Notes: generated from the letters alone by a model not told the origin. A stretch of DNA of 64,000 nt from Capitulum mitella (GCA_030062745.1 CP099848.1:21005081-21069080), one strand, 5' to 3'; numbered from the stretch's first letter, positions 10,330 through 21,829 are shown. Program-made: numbers and translations.

Positions 10330-12158
10330 TAAGAAAAAACGTACTAAAAATCTTCGCTAGGCCAGCTACCCTGGTATTTCGTTGTTGTTACGGTCTCAAA
10401 ATACCGCACGCAAAATTTCGCACCTCGAAATCAACGCTTCATCCCCCCACCATGAGCTCCGAGGTATGCCTCGTCGAGCGCAATGGAGGATGAGCTGAGC
10501 AAAATTCAGTGACCCTGAATAGGCCACTATTGCATGGCATGACTGTATGTCGTGCTTATGCATTCACTGCAACTTTTCCAGTCTGCAAAATACTTTGCTG
10601 TGTACTTGGAAGATTTTGGGCCAGTTCTGACCTAAGCAAGTCCTGGGAACCCTAAGCGACGCGGCCCGCCGCTTCCCAATCGACTGCACCGCCAGACTTG
10701 GAGGTCATTTCTTCCTGTTCTTGAACTTAATGTGCAGCTTTGCTTCCACGGAGTCCTAGAGCAAGCAAGTATGCCAATCTATGTATTCGTATTGCAAGTA
10801 ATTTTGTTTCTTTACAATTATGCGTATGAAAAAAACTGCACTGCATACTGCACTGGGCCATTTGGAGTGCCTTTACGTCGCTCCACGTTTTACGATGCAA
10901 AAGCGCGTGTTAACGTTGCATGCCATTCTACCACACACAACGCATGATTTCTTTACATTTTTTTCACATGTAGATTAATTTAGTTTGCTCATTACAGTTC
11001 ATAATTTCTTGTCATTGATGACATCATGCATCACGATCATGGTCCGTTTTGTATTACATGTAAGCGACACCTAATTTTGAGCAACACTTTATCAGGAGAA
11101 CTTATATGCGCATATTTCAAGTCAGCAATTTGATCTGATCCGAGTCATCGATCCGAGAAAGGGATGAACTTGAGAAATGTGATCTAACCAAGATATACAC
11201 AAATGATGTACTCATAGGAGCATACGTTTGGCGTGGCTGCGGCGCGTGGTTCCGGAGCTAAGGCGCAGAGAAAAAAAACGGTGGCGTTTAACGCTCCTCC
11301 TCTCTTCCAGAAAGCCAATGGTTGAACAACCTAACAAACGTAGAGAATGTGGGGACAATAACTAATCATCGCAATACGAGTACATTCATCTGATTACGTA
11401 TGGGATAACGTTTCCAACAATGGATGCGTCTTCTGTCATGGAGCGTGACGTCACCAATGCCGGACCATAACGTGATCATTCATTGTAATACTGTCACAGC
11501 TCGCATATACGAGATGTGAACAACAAACACTTGAAGACGTAACTTGCTGTAAGCTGACATTAATGCGGTAAAGGTAAGCCCGAGATAACACGCCTGCAGA
11601 TAAGTCCATAGAGGTCCTCAAAACACATTTGTACAACGCGATCGACGTAGGCATACGGTCTGATTTCGGGCACTGTCACTAATGTCTGCAAACAGGGATT
11701 TTGACATCTTAATATTCATTGTAAACTAAGTTTGGACACGGTGCTCTGTGCCCATGCATACCAACTCATGCAATAATTATTCCTATTATTGTTCCCTAAT
11801 ACCACCCTACAATCCATATCAGGCTTTGGGGTAACACAAGTCCCAGAACATGACTTGCATTTTTGACAGCAGAAAATAAGCATGATATTGAGCGTGAATA
11901 AATCCTGAATGAAATTCTGCATCATGAGTCAAACTGTGTTCAAACTGCATTCGAATCAGAATCGAACCAAGTTTTCCGTTTCCCAATGTCAGTCGGAATC
12001 GGAATCACCTTGGGCTGTGAATGACAATCGAACTGATTCGCAATTCCGTGAGTTGCTCACCAGTCTGATCAGAACAAAATGAGACAATGAAAACAGAACC
12101 AAGGTAAAGTATAATTCTCAATTTCTGTGCGGCAACTACGGGTTTCTTCCAAGTTTTC
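10330..12158. other. Intergenic, nothing recognised
   Basis: AT-rich sequence without supported genes. A Kozak-like CACCATGAGC near 10449, followed by a donor-like GTATGC, is too short to call. Confidence 0.4.
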
Positions 12159-12520
12159 CGCAGGTACCAGGCGAGCCAAATCTGCACCCAGCAGGCGCGG
12201 ATCCAAGAGAAGGGGCGATCGCCTCCCCCCGAAGGCCTGAGAAGGTGTCCCAAAAGGGTCCGTATGAGTTTCACGGGGTCTCTGTGAAAACGTGACAGGT
12301 TCTTGATGCAGTCAGGGGGGCCTCTGGAATGGTCAGATGATCCCTGAGACATATAGAAGAACCCATGAAGCTCTCAAAGGGCCCCTGATACCACAACAGG
12401 GCCCCAACACGGCAAATTCTCCTGATACCCCCAGAAGGGCCCCTGAGATGGCCAAGATGAGAATTGAGTCCCTAGGACAGCATAGGTGTCAATAGAATGG
12501 CATGGGGCCCCGAAGGGGTT
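12159..12520. repeat. Degenerate GGGCCCCT-rich repeat
   Basis: Irregular short units such as AGGGCCCCTGATAC and AGGGCCCCTGAGATGG recur about every 30-40 bases up to the start of duplication copy B. Related low-complexity text continues for the first 60 bases of both duplication copies. It has no coding potential. Confidence 0.5.
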
Positions 12521-13912
12521 TCACGGACTTGTGTGAAAAGCTGAAGGCTCCTGATCCAGTCAGAGGGCCTCCGGGAGGGTTACTCAGGTGCTTAGACGCC
12601 AAGATGACCCCTAAGATGGATAGGTAGATAGATGGATAGACCCCTAAAATCCCGCACTTTTGAAGGGAACAAATGCATGCTTCTTTTAAATGGGGTGACG
12701 CGCTTGAATTTCTTCGGTAACTTTATATGGCAAAAAAAAACACGAAATCACATGACATATTTCAGCCTAGGCCCGAGCAGACCAAAGTTTTTGTCATATC
12801 TGAAGCGCAAAAATAGGGACCTCGGCCGGGAGGGCGGTCCCGCGCCGACCATTCGCCCTCCTCCCCCCCCTCTCCGGCAAAATCCTGTATCCGTTCCTGG
12901 CACCCAGCATGATAAAACTGCGTCAACAGCGTATATCATACATTTAATTATCATTACATACTAATTTATTTGTTTATTACATACTAATACATACCAGTTT
13001 ATTCCACACCACATGAAATATAATGTGTGTAAAGACACAAAATGGAAGGATGGTTCTTGATATCTAATCATAGTCTATCGTTCCAAACATACGTGCACCC
13101 AACGGCGCATTTCCTCCCCTTAACAGCAAATGTTTTGCATTTTCACCATGTAAAACAGGGGACATTTCGACACTGCACTAGATCAAACGAGAATTCTCGT
13201 GTCCGGGATCTCCGCCCTTGGTGAGCCGCTTCGCATGATCTAAATCACTGGAGCTTGGACTGTGAGACTTGTATGCTTCCTCGGCGTCGAGTCTGGAATA
13301 CAAACAATTTAGTCTAAGCCGTGGCTTTACCTGACCACGATTTCCCAGCACCAACACACGCGTTCTTTGACGTCGACGTTCGACACTCTGCACGGTTCAA
13401 ATGGGGACGCGCTGATAGTTGACCGAAGTAACCGCCTCGGTAACTTCTGCTTAGTAATAACCTGTCCGCGCATGCGCATATTTATGATCCCAAAGGAGTC
13501 TTGTTGGTTGTCGCCAAAATGTATGATTTATCATCTAGGCGTAAGTTATCTGAGCAGATGGATCGTAGCAGAATAAAACACTGATTATCAGCGGGATGAA
13601 CTGTCTTCAAAAAGAGAAAGAAGTAATCCGAATAGGGATTTTTGGGAGACAGCTCAATGTGGATAACAAATGGAGCTTTTGAATGATACATTTCTTGAAA
13701 GATAATATTGAAAATGCGTTCTTGTTTTAGCAGTTTGTGATCTTCCTGTTAGCCGCTAAGGCTTCATTTTGTTCCCGTTTTCTCTATCAGAAATCTCCGT
13801 TTATTAATTTTATGAATATTAGTGAAGGACTGATCCAGCCGAAATCCACACCTTGACATCGAACCAAGACTTTTTTCTTCGAGTGTAGTCATTTACGTAC
13901 CAATGCTAGGGC

Positions 13913-14236
13913 AAAATAAAAGTTAGTTCTGTGAATGTACGTTTACGTATTCTTGCGCACATGTCTTTGTGTTTACGTGCTGAACACATCCGCACTTTTG
14001 CGCATAGGTACATTTGCGATACGTGCGTTTGCGCTATGTGTTTTTTCGCATACGTACATTTGCCATGCGAATATTTGCACTTACGTTCATGTGTACGTAC
14101 AGTCATCTGACATACGCTCATTTGCGGTTACATACTTTGCGCTTGCATTTGCCATGCACACATCTGTGGTACGTACATTTGCGCTTACGTACACTGGCAT
14201 TTAGGTGCATTTGCTTATGTACATTTGCCCGGTTCC
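13913..14236. repeat. Degenerate TACGTACATTTGCG minisatellite, copy B
   Basis: Same array as at 1393-1725, slightly shorter, with several units changed or lost at its right end. It has diverged faster than the surrounding duplicated sequence, as expected for a tandem array. Confidence 0.8.
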
Positions 14237-14949
14237 CAACAAAAGTGCAACTGTAAATCACACCAAGGAAAGGTAAGCACTCTGTACATTATGCTGATGC
14301 GTTTCCGGACGTTGTAGTAATCATTGGAAATATGCGATGTTCTATCAAGCAGAGTTACGTGTCTTTCACTCACCACTAATGTTAAATGTTAGGTGACGCT
14401 CGGTTCCTCTGCAGTGTAGTATCCCCGACTGAATTTATGCGAACCACACTTATCTAAGGCGTACGTGTACCAAAAATAAAACGATGTAAATATTGCGCGC
14501 GTGTAGCACGTGTTTGCACATGCAGAAAGCGTTGTTTTGCGCTTACGTAATCAATACCTCATCGTATCGAACAGGGATAATTTGTTTGGTGTAACCTAGA
14601 GTATTTCTGATAGACTCCCACACCCAAACCAGCAACCGTCTCCAGCGACCGGGGAGTTCAGTCACATAGTCTGCTGAGGGAGAGAATCCCAGACTTTAAT
14701 TCCTATCCAAGCCAAATGTTTATGACCATTAACCAAGCCTTTATGGGCACAGACTCATGTCTCTTGCCAGCTGCTTGCAAAAAAATGTTTTAAACACCCA
14801 TCTACTAAGGAGGCGGTGGCAAAACTGCAGTACATCCGGTTCGGAGAGAGAATGCAGCGGCCCCACTCATAACAGAGAGACGAGCTCTGAACCGTTCTGA
14901 CCGCATCATTCAGCACACAAATCACGACTGCCCCGTCGTGTCCTCTCCA

Positions 14950-15139
14950 ACCGCCAGTTGTGCAACCGCCACCCGGTGGCATTGACTCGATGAACTGGAT
15001 CATCTGCCCGGCCCGGGCGTCCCTGCGGAAAGGGCCCTCTGGCGGGGTAACCTGGCCAGTCCAGCGGTATAAAACGTGCCAGTCTCACAGCAGAGGCATC
15101 AGCTCATCTCTCGCCGAGCCAGCGTCTACACATCTCACC
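14950..15139 (+). promoter_or_regulatory. Core promoter of cuticle gene 2 (TATA box 15068-15074)
   Basis: TATAAAA at 15068-15074 and the TCAG initiator-like site 33 bases on are placed exactly as in copy 1. The start codon is at 15140. Confidence 0.8.
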
Positions 15140-15765
15140 ATGAGGCTGGTAAGTGTAAACGGTCTGATTTGTCTTTGGACGACTGACTAAAATCTTCTTT
15201 TCTCGATGTTTTGGTCCGTAAGACTACTTCTAGATACCTAGACCATGACCCATCCTTTCATTATCTTTTTCCAACGCGCACAGTACTGGAATGAACCCAA
15301 CACGGAATCTTTTTCTTACAGTTTGTGTTTGCCGCCGTTGTGGCCATCTGCGCCGCGGCTCCCTCGCAGTCCTATGAAGCACCGCAGGTCCGTGCTGCCC
15401 TCAAGCCTGTGGCCAGGATCCTGGAGGAGACCAACGAAAACAACGGCGCGCAGGGCTTCAGCTTCCGCTTCGTCTCGGACGACGGCATCGAGCGGCAGGA
15501 GCAGGGATCGAACGACGCCGTCACCGGCTCCTACAGCTACACGTCTCCGGAGGGCGTCGAGATCACGGTGCGCTACGTGGCCGACGAGCTGGGCTTCCGT
15601 GCCGAGGGTGCCGCCCTGCCGACGGTCGTGCCGACCGAGTACCCGACGCCGGAGGTGCCCTCGACCGAGGCGGTTCCCGAGGTGCGCAACGTGCAGGGCT
15701 ACGGGGCCCCGGTGGCCGAGGTGCGGGTCGTCCCCGCCCCTCGGGTCAGCTACGGCTACCAGTAA
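15140..15765 (+). CDS. RR-1 cuticle protein, copy 2 (two exons)
   Basis: A predicted 150-aa secreted chitin-binding cuticle protein, near-identical to copy 1. Exon 1 (15140-15148) encodes Met-Arg-Leu. A 173-bp phase-0 intron (15149-15321) follows, and exon 2 is 15322-15765. The signal peptide continues FVFAAVVAICAAA. The RR-1 domain is identical to copy 1 through the GSYSYTSPEG and RYVADELGFRAEG core. Differences from copy 1 include Val to Thr at residue 40, a Val for Ala in the tail (EAVPEV) and Asn for Thr before VQGYG. The intron is less alike between copies than either the exon or the upstream flank. A poly(A) signal follows at 15982. Confidence 0.95.
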
Positions 15766-15981
15766 CCGGGCCATGGCACACTCGGTCACATGTGAAGACA
15801 TTTGTGCCGTGCCATTTTGAACCACGACCCTGCAAGATGCGCTGACGTAATTTGGACCAGCGTATTTTGGTACGATTTTATGTTTGAAAATCGTGTCTTC
15901 TTTTCCAACGTAGAAGAACTTGTAATATTTTGCGTCTGTATTTAAGCCTTCTTGAATGTGTGAACGTGACAACTGGCACAG

Positions 15982-15987
15982 AATAAA
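15982..15987 (+). terminator. Poly(A) signal of cuticle gene 2
   Basis: AATAAA about 217 bases after the stop codon, followed by a T/G-rich stretch. The gene faces the Mab-21-like gene tail to tail. Confidence 0.6.
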
Positions 15988-16285
15988 TTGCGCATTTAAT
16001 TCCTGGTCGTTATGTGTACGCGTCTTAGGACTAAACCAATTAGTGTAACAGCATTTTCATTGTTGGAGCTTTTGGCGATTCTCAGCAGTTTCTTTCCATG
16101 CAAAACCATATGACTAGTGTCAAAGTTGCCCAGAACTGGTAGAGTCGCCGCTACGCTGATAGGGCCGCCACCCTTCCCACGGGCTGTCACACATATGACA
16201 CTGTACCGGAGACAAGTGCCACTAATAATGCAGACGACTGTCCCGCTCTAAGATACGACGTCTGTCAGCATCACTACTAGGATTA

Positions 16286-16622
16286 AGAGCCGGGTTTCAG
16301 AGTCAGCCCAGTTTGAGACACCGCCGGGCTTCAGGGTCGGCCCAGCTTCAGACAGCGCCGGGTCTCAGAGTCAGCCCACCTTCAGACACCGCCGGGCTTC
16401 AGAGTCAGCCCAGCTTCAGACACCACAGGGCTTCAGAGTCAGCCTAGCTTCAAACACTGCCGGGCTTCAGAGTCAGCCTAGCTTCAAACACCGCCGGACT
16501 TCAGAGTCAGCCTAGCTTCAAACACCGCCAGGCCTCAGAGTCAGCCCAGCTCCAGACACCACAGGGCTTCAGAGTCAGCCCAGCTTCAAACACCGCCGGG
16601 CTTCAGAGCAGAGCGCTCGACT
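16286..16622. repeat. 34-bp minisatellite ending at the Mab-21-like gene's stop codon
   Basis: About ten imperfect units of the form GCTTCAGAGTCAGCCCAGCT then TCAGACACCGCCGG, with variants CACAGG and CTGCCGG. The array runs up to the minus-strand stop codon at 16623-16625, so it would form the proximal 3' untranslated region of that gene. The unit's CCCTGAAG-type sequence resembles the stop-codon context itself. Confidence 0.9.
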
Positions 16623-18719
16623 TCAGGGCTGTCGGCTCCAGAGGCCGGCGAACGGTCGCAGCTGCCAGGCGTCCAACACGGTAGTGCGGGCCCTGTTGTA
16701 CTCGGCCCGGACGGCTGGATCGGACCAGTGCCGCACCACGTCCTCACGCCACCGGGCGGCCAGGCGGCGCGCCGTCGGCCCGTCGGCAACCGCATGTCGC
16801 AGCAGAGCCGCGGCCAAATCCCAACGGAGGGACCGTTCGGCAGACTGCCGGGCCTGCTCGAACGGCTGCAGCTTGTCGACGCGCAGGAAGCCCAGATTCG
16901 CCTCCAGCTCCCCGTCAGCAGGCTGCACGGCCGCGAGCCAGCCTGGCACGCTCTCGGCGAGGACGCGCGCGAGCAGCAGCGTGTCGGTCACCAGCCGGGC
17001 CAGGCCGCGCGGGCTGAGCGGGTCGTCCGGCAGGGCGGCCGGCCGCCGCCGCCGCCACCAGGCCTGCACTGCCGCCGGCTGGACGAGCAGCCGCTCCAGG
17101 TCGGCGGTGGTGAGCAGCGCCATCAGCGGCGCCGCGTCCCAGCTGAAAGCGAACGCGCCGCGACGCTCGAACCGCGCCGCGCAGAACACATCGTCCGGCG
17201 CCACGAGCATCGCCCGCCACAGCATGACGTGAGGGCCGTCGACGGCCGCCATCAGGTAGCGCAGCTGCCGCAGCTCGGCGGCCGCCGACGAGCGCAGCAG
17301 CTGCGGAATCACCGAAGTGAAGTACAGCCGCCTGTGGCAGAACACCACGTTGAGGAGGGTGTTGTGCGCCCCCTCCACAACCAGCGTGCGCGCAAGGCAG
17401 ACCCGCAGCTGGCGCTCGGAAAGCGGCTCAGCCGTGTTGACCTGCAGCAGTGGCCGCACGTGGTCCGGATACAGGTCCGCGCACGAGCGCATCAGCAGCC
17501 GCGTCATCTCGCGCCGTATCCAGCCGATTGTGCGCCGCATCGTCTTCAACTCTTGCGGCGTCAGCGGCTGCAGCAGGTTGATGTCGGCCCAGAAGAAACA
17601 GGGCAGGCGGCCGGCGTCGACAGCCGCCTCCAGGTAGTCAAGAATGCAGTGAGCACCCTGTGTGATGCTTCGCCAGCGTTCAGAGGGCATCTCCTGGCAC
17701 AGCCAGAACGCCGCAGTCTTCATGTAGTACGACTTGGTGACCTTGTCGCTCGGCCCTAAGCCCTTCTTGCACGCTTTGAGTGCGATTAGCGCCCACCGCT
17801 GAATCTCGTTAAGATGCCAGGAGGCGACCACCTCGGCTCGGGAGAACGACAACCGCCACTCGGACTGCTCCGTGACGCTGCCATGGTAGCCGGTCGGCAC
17901 CAAGTGTACGCCGAACCGCCGGATGTCTTCGCGCGCGGCCAGCGGTGGCCAGTCGCACGCACGCGGCCGTGTCAGGAACTCTTCAGCGGGCCACTCTGGA
18001 AGGCGCAGGCACGGCACCATGTCGCAGGTCATCGTGCCGGCCAGGACTTTTGGGCCGGACTCGCAGAAACCCATCGCCGGCCCGCTGACATCCACCTTGA
18101 GGCCCGGCTTTAGCAGCCGAAAGAGCTCCAGCATCAGGCGGCGGACGGAGGCGGCCGAGAACGGCAGAGGCTCCCGGTGCCGGCAGCCGGGCCGCCGCGC
18201 CTGCAGTACGCGCACGAAGCCCCGGTTCTCGGTTGGTGCGATCCATAGTATAGCCGCCGCCGCCTGAGCCCCAGCCTCCGCCGCGGCCGGCCCGGTCTGT
18301 ACACCAGCCGACGCCCAGGCCACGGGCCCCAGTTCGAACATGGTGTCGTAGTCCGACAGCCGGCGAAACGACGCCCTCAAGTCGCCGAAGCCCTCCATCT
18401 GGCTGCCGGACAGCACGGCGCTCCGAAAGGCGAGCCGACCGAGCGGCGAGCAGCCGCACTCGGCCCGGCCCGTCTGCAGTGTGCGCAGCAAGGGCGCGTC
18501 GCACAACGAAGCGAGCGCTGCCTGCTGCTCCGCGTGAATCTCTCGAACGAAGCAGATGGTCGGGTGGAAATGATAAGACTTCATGAACACACAGTCGATG
18601 GCCATGTCTGCGCGCTCTCCGCACGTGCGCAGCAGCCGCTCCGTCGTCTCCGACAGCTGCGGCGACTCACGGTTGCAGATGCCGAGGCCCTGCACACTGA
18701 AGTTCATCGCGGCGCGCAT
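16623..18719 (-). CDS. Mab-21 / cGAS-like nucleotidyltransferase (cGLR candidate)
   Basis: An uninterrupted frame of 698 codons from the ATG at 18719; the frame stays open upstream to 18959, but that part is low-complexity and probably 5' untranslated. ATG 18707 is an alternative start. The Mab-21 nucleotidyltransferase domain covers about 100-420. It shows the GS loop (LSGSQMEG, Gly105-Ser106), the acidic pair LSDYDTMFEL (Asp123, Asp125) and a third Asp in TCDMVPCLRLPEWP (Asp233). The family signatures VHLVPTGYHG, SEWRLSFSRAE and KVTKSYYMKTAAFWLCQE follow. About 280 further residues carry no motif I recognise. In known cGAS-like receptors this triad binds the metals used to make cyclic dinucleotides after sensing RNA or DNA; other Mab-21 proteins are inactive. 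The gene is intronless here and much GC-richer than its surroundings. Confidence 0.88.
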   Translation of the reverse strand: MRAAMNFSVQGLGICNRESPQLSETTERLLRTCGERADMAIDCVFMKSYHFHPTICFVREIHAEQQAALASLCDAPLLRTLQTGRAECGCSPLGRLAFRSAVLSGSQMEGFGDLRASFRRLSDYDTMFELGPVAWASAGVQTGPAAAEAGAQAAAAILWIAPTENRGFVRVLQARRPGCRHREPLPFSAASVRRLMLELFRLLKPGLKVDVSGPAMGFCESGPKVLAGTMTCDMVPCLRLPEWPAEEFLTRPRACDWPPLAAREDIRRFGVHLVPTGYHGSVTEQSEWRLSFSRAEVVASWHLNEIQRWALIALKACKKGLGPSDKVTKSYYMKTAAFWLCQEMPSERWRSITQGAHCILDYLEAAVDAGRLPCFFWADINLLQPLTPQELKTMRRTIGWIRREMTRLLMRSCADLYPDHVRPLLQVNTAEPLSERQLRVCLARTLVVEGAHNTLLNVVFCHRRLYFTSVIPQLLRSSAAAELRQLRYLMAAVDGPHVMLWRAMLVAPDDVFCAARFERRGAFAFSWDAAPLMALLTTADLERLLVQPAAVQAWWRRRRPAALPDDPLSPRGLARLVTDTLLLARVLAESVPGWLAAVQPADGELEANLGFLRVDKLQPFEQARQSAERSLRWDLAAALLRHAVADGPTARRLAARWREDVVRHWSDPAVRAEYNRARTTVLDAWQLRPFAGLWSRQP

Positions 18720-18779
18720 TGCACTGGCCGGCCGGCCGCTCCAGCAGCCAGAGACGACCGGTGATGTCAGCGCTGGTCG

Positions 18780-18787
18780 TGACGTCA
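18780..18787. promoter_or_regulatory. Palindromic CRE-type site (TGACGTCA)
   Basis: A perfect TGACGTCA octamer, the classical CREB/ATF site, lies 60 bases upstream of the predicted start codon of the Mab-21-like gene. Its position fits a promoter or 5' untranslated region; function is inferred only. Confidence 0.4.
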
Positions 18788-18959
18788 CGGTTCGCCTGGC
18801 CCCGGAAGGCCGGGCTCGGTCCGACGTCGGCAGGCTTCTCCGCGGGAAACGGCCGAAGAACGACCGCAGAAAGGCCAGAGAGTCAAAAAGCGATACGTAG
18901 TCACAGAAGTAGATTCTGTGAGATCTGAAGCTAATACAGAGCAGACAGAGTGAAAACAA

Positions 18960-19483
18960 ACATTGCTACCGCGATTGGCATGTCAGACGGCCTCGGCCGT
19001 CGGTATTTCCCGGTGGGTCGGCTGGCAACTGGCCAGCGTAGTGTCCATGGTGCACCATTTGCGGGAATAGAGTCGTCCGCCGAAGACGTCTGACGGAGGC
19101 TCGGCCGTAGGTTTTTGGACCCGTTCTAGGATTTTCACATCGTCAGCTCAAAATAAGGGTCAGACACCAAACATCTGGCATTACTGCGCGATAGCCCAAA
19201 CATTTTCCCGTGCGTCAGCTATAATAGCATCCTGCTGAGTGAAAAAAATTGGTTCGCTACCTGCAGTAGCACATTAGCTTTCACGGCCCGCATTAGATTG
19301 TACCCGGCCTATTTTTTCGCGAAAGGTTATGTCCCTGTCGGAATTTCCGTCAAATATTTGAGAACTGTTCTAAATACAAAAAGAAATCTAGCCGCGGTGC
19401 ATGATTTGACATGGGTCTGTCTCTACTCCAACAACAAAATGGCCATGGTACTGCCTAAATTTAGTCTGCCATTTGCAATGAAA
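18960..19483. other. Upstream flank of the Mab-21-like gene
   Basis: No reading frame or repeat recognised. It probably contains the promoter of the minus-strand gene; no convincing TATA box was found in that orientation. Confidence 0.4.
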
Positions 19484-19491
19484 CATGGATT

Positions 19492-19765
19492 CAGGCACGT
19501 AGCCAGGATTGCCCTCAGGAGGGGGAGGGGCAAATGCCAAATTTTGCCATCTGCCCTCTGGCGTATGACAAAATTTATACGAAAAAACAGTAATTTTATG
19601 TAGCTGACCTTATATTTAGCCCTCAGGAATACATATGTTTGCTTTTGCCACACATAAATGACCACTATTCCATATTCGTGCAAAATCGCCATATATCTAG
19701 TGTAGACCACTTGGCTCAAAAGGTGCCACGATCCCCATGCCCTCCACCCCTTGGTTACGTCCCTG
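19492..19765. mobile_element. hAT-type MITE, 274 bp, copy 1
   Basis: The termini are CAGGCACGTAGCCAGG and, inverted, CAGGGACGTAACCAAGG. A perfect 8-bp target duplication CATGGATT flanks it (19484-19491 and 19766-19773). It is non-coding and AT-rich inside. A diverged second copy lies at 28709-28975. Confidence 0.9.
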
Positions 19766-19773
19766 CATGGATT

Positions 19774-21829
19774 TCACTAGTCGGGTTTCAGTTCGTCCAA
19801 TTTAACAAACATCTGTTCTATCGATGGAAGAAATTGCTCTGCTTAATGGAATCCTTTTTGGTCAGAACATCGATTTCGAAGAACTGTTTAAAATACCGAA
19901 AACACGAATTTATGGCGCCTTTGACAATGTTTTAACCTATTAACGCCCAGCGTTCTAAGACAGAACGGCCAGAAACGATTCGGGGGTAGCTTTTTCAAAG
20001 TCATTTGAAACCGGAGACGCTGCCGACACGCGATGCACGGGTAGCAGCTGTTGGCTGAACTCTGACGTCTCGGAAGTCTCGTGGAAATTTTGGACAGGAA
20101 CATTATGAAACTTGGAGATGACCGCTAAACTCGTATATCTTTAAGTGCCGTTTTTATGTCTGGACATTAATGGGTTAAATGGACTGCATTTTCGTGATGT
20201 AGTTCTGTCGGCCTCGTGCGATCATTCAAAGAAAAGCCTGCGTTGGCAGATCCATGAAACGTCTCAGATCCATAGAGCTGCTAAATTTCCATCTCAATGC
20301 TATTTACAATCACAAGCAAAAAGCTATGGCTTTCAGGGGACATCGCCTAAGCCATATCCATGGCTTGTGAACCTTGGAATAGGAAGGTTCAGATACCAAT
20401 ACTGAGAGGTGTTAAAATTAGGCCTATGTCTATGAAGCTTACTCAACTGGAAAGTAACTGTCTAAAATCCTATGTAGACCTCTCGGTAATTTGGGTAGTT
20501 TGGGAGAACATTATTAATACTGTACCCAATTTAGCTTCAAAAGGCATTTACTCCCTAAACAAATTATAAAAAGTAGCGTGGTCAGTTGAACCGAAGAAAT
20601 GTTACCGTTTTGCGTGCTGTCTTTCCGTCACCAAAGTAACTAAGACGACAATGTTAGCCCTGCGAATGCTAGACGATGCACACTGTTTACTACACTGATT
20701 ACGTGCACTTGGTGGTACGTAAAATTTTGTCCTCAGTATTAGCCGTGCGTATTGTGGTAAAGCGGTTGGAGTCTACAACAGTGATTGTTCGTGGTCTCAC
20801 AAACATCTGAGGCACAGTGCAAATGTAGCTCCAAACTCTTATATACCGCTGTCTGTCTTATATACGTTGTCTAACTATTGAGCCACAAATGATATCCGAC
20901 CCTTGTCAGACTGACGCGTATCGACGAAACGAAATGTTACATGGCGCATCACTTTCGCTCCAGGCTGCCCCTTCCGCCCCAGGAAGAAAGCTTTCTCCTG
21001 TTTCAATGGCAGAGACATGATCGTCATTTCTGGGGACGCGCAGACATTAAGTCATTTGTGCGTGGTTCCAAAACATATATCTAATATTTTAAACTAATAC
21101 GAAGTATAAGTATATCTTATTCAACAGTTGTCATACACAGTCCTTTCTTGTCCTGTGATGTTAGCTCGTGCAGTCAAAAATCCTTCGTGGGTGAGGCCAA
21201 CGTTGACGCCTTCAGAGGTCAGAAGCAGCACTACATCTTGCCTCACAAGAGATCTGGCAGCTGCGTCAGCAGTGGCCGACGTGCAGTTTCGAGGACACTC
21301 ACTAGGGGCGCTGCAGTACACGGGATTCTAACGTTTGCTGAGGCGAGTGAGATTGCTGCCTCTACGGTCTTGCACCGTTTGCTTGTGCGGGCACCTGGGT
21401 TATGGAGCGGCAAAGGGCGTCTTTGCGGATATGTTCCCTGCTATGCTGATGAATTTGGGAACAATGGAGCACATAATTCCATTCTTCAAGCATTACAGTT
21501 CCACATGTCTTTATTCAGTTTTGTAAACGGTCTTACCGTGCACACATAATGTAATAGGCATGATTTTAATTCCACCTTTTCCGACATTTTTGCCGAGAAC
21601 TGCCTCAGTTCCCTCTTATGACGACCCTGCACCGGCCTACAAGTTATGCGCAGCACGGGCTGCGATTCCAAACATTAACTAGAAACCATTTGGATCAAGC
21701 AAAAACATAACAAAAACAGCCTTCAGCGACCTCCATGTGACCAAAAACTCAAGCACATAGGAAATTTGGACAAAGGCGCTAGACTTAGAGAGGACTCAGA
21801 CTCTGCGCGGGCGAGCGTCACCATGCCCG
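19774..21829. other. Intergenic, nothing recognised
   Basis: About 2 kb without a supported gene. The open frame 21148-21549 plus has no recognisable domain, start context or splice partner. Confidence 0.4.

Larger units (their letters stand above)
12521..15765 (+). repeat. Segmental duplication, copy B (partner 1-3242)
   Basis: Second copy of the block described at 1-3242, in the same orientation. It differs by scattered substitutions and a shorter C-run near 12860. It ends in the second cuticle gene. Confidence 0.95.

Noticed and set aside
10449-10462. Kozak-like start CACCATGAGCTCCGAG followed by GTATGC
   Set aside because: A four-codon exon cannot be supported without a partner exon.
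15316-15972. Long minus-strand frames opposite the cuticle exons (also 2793-3251)
   Set aside because: They are shadows of the GC-rich RR-1 coding exon, with Arg/His/Gly-rich composition and no domain.
16728-17759. 343-codon plus-strand frame antisense to the Mab-21-like gene
   Set aside because: It lies opposite a frame with clear family motifs; open antisense frames are expected in GC-rich codons, and this one has no domain.
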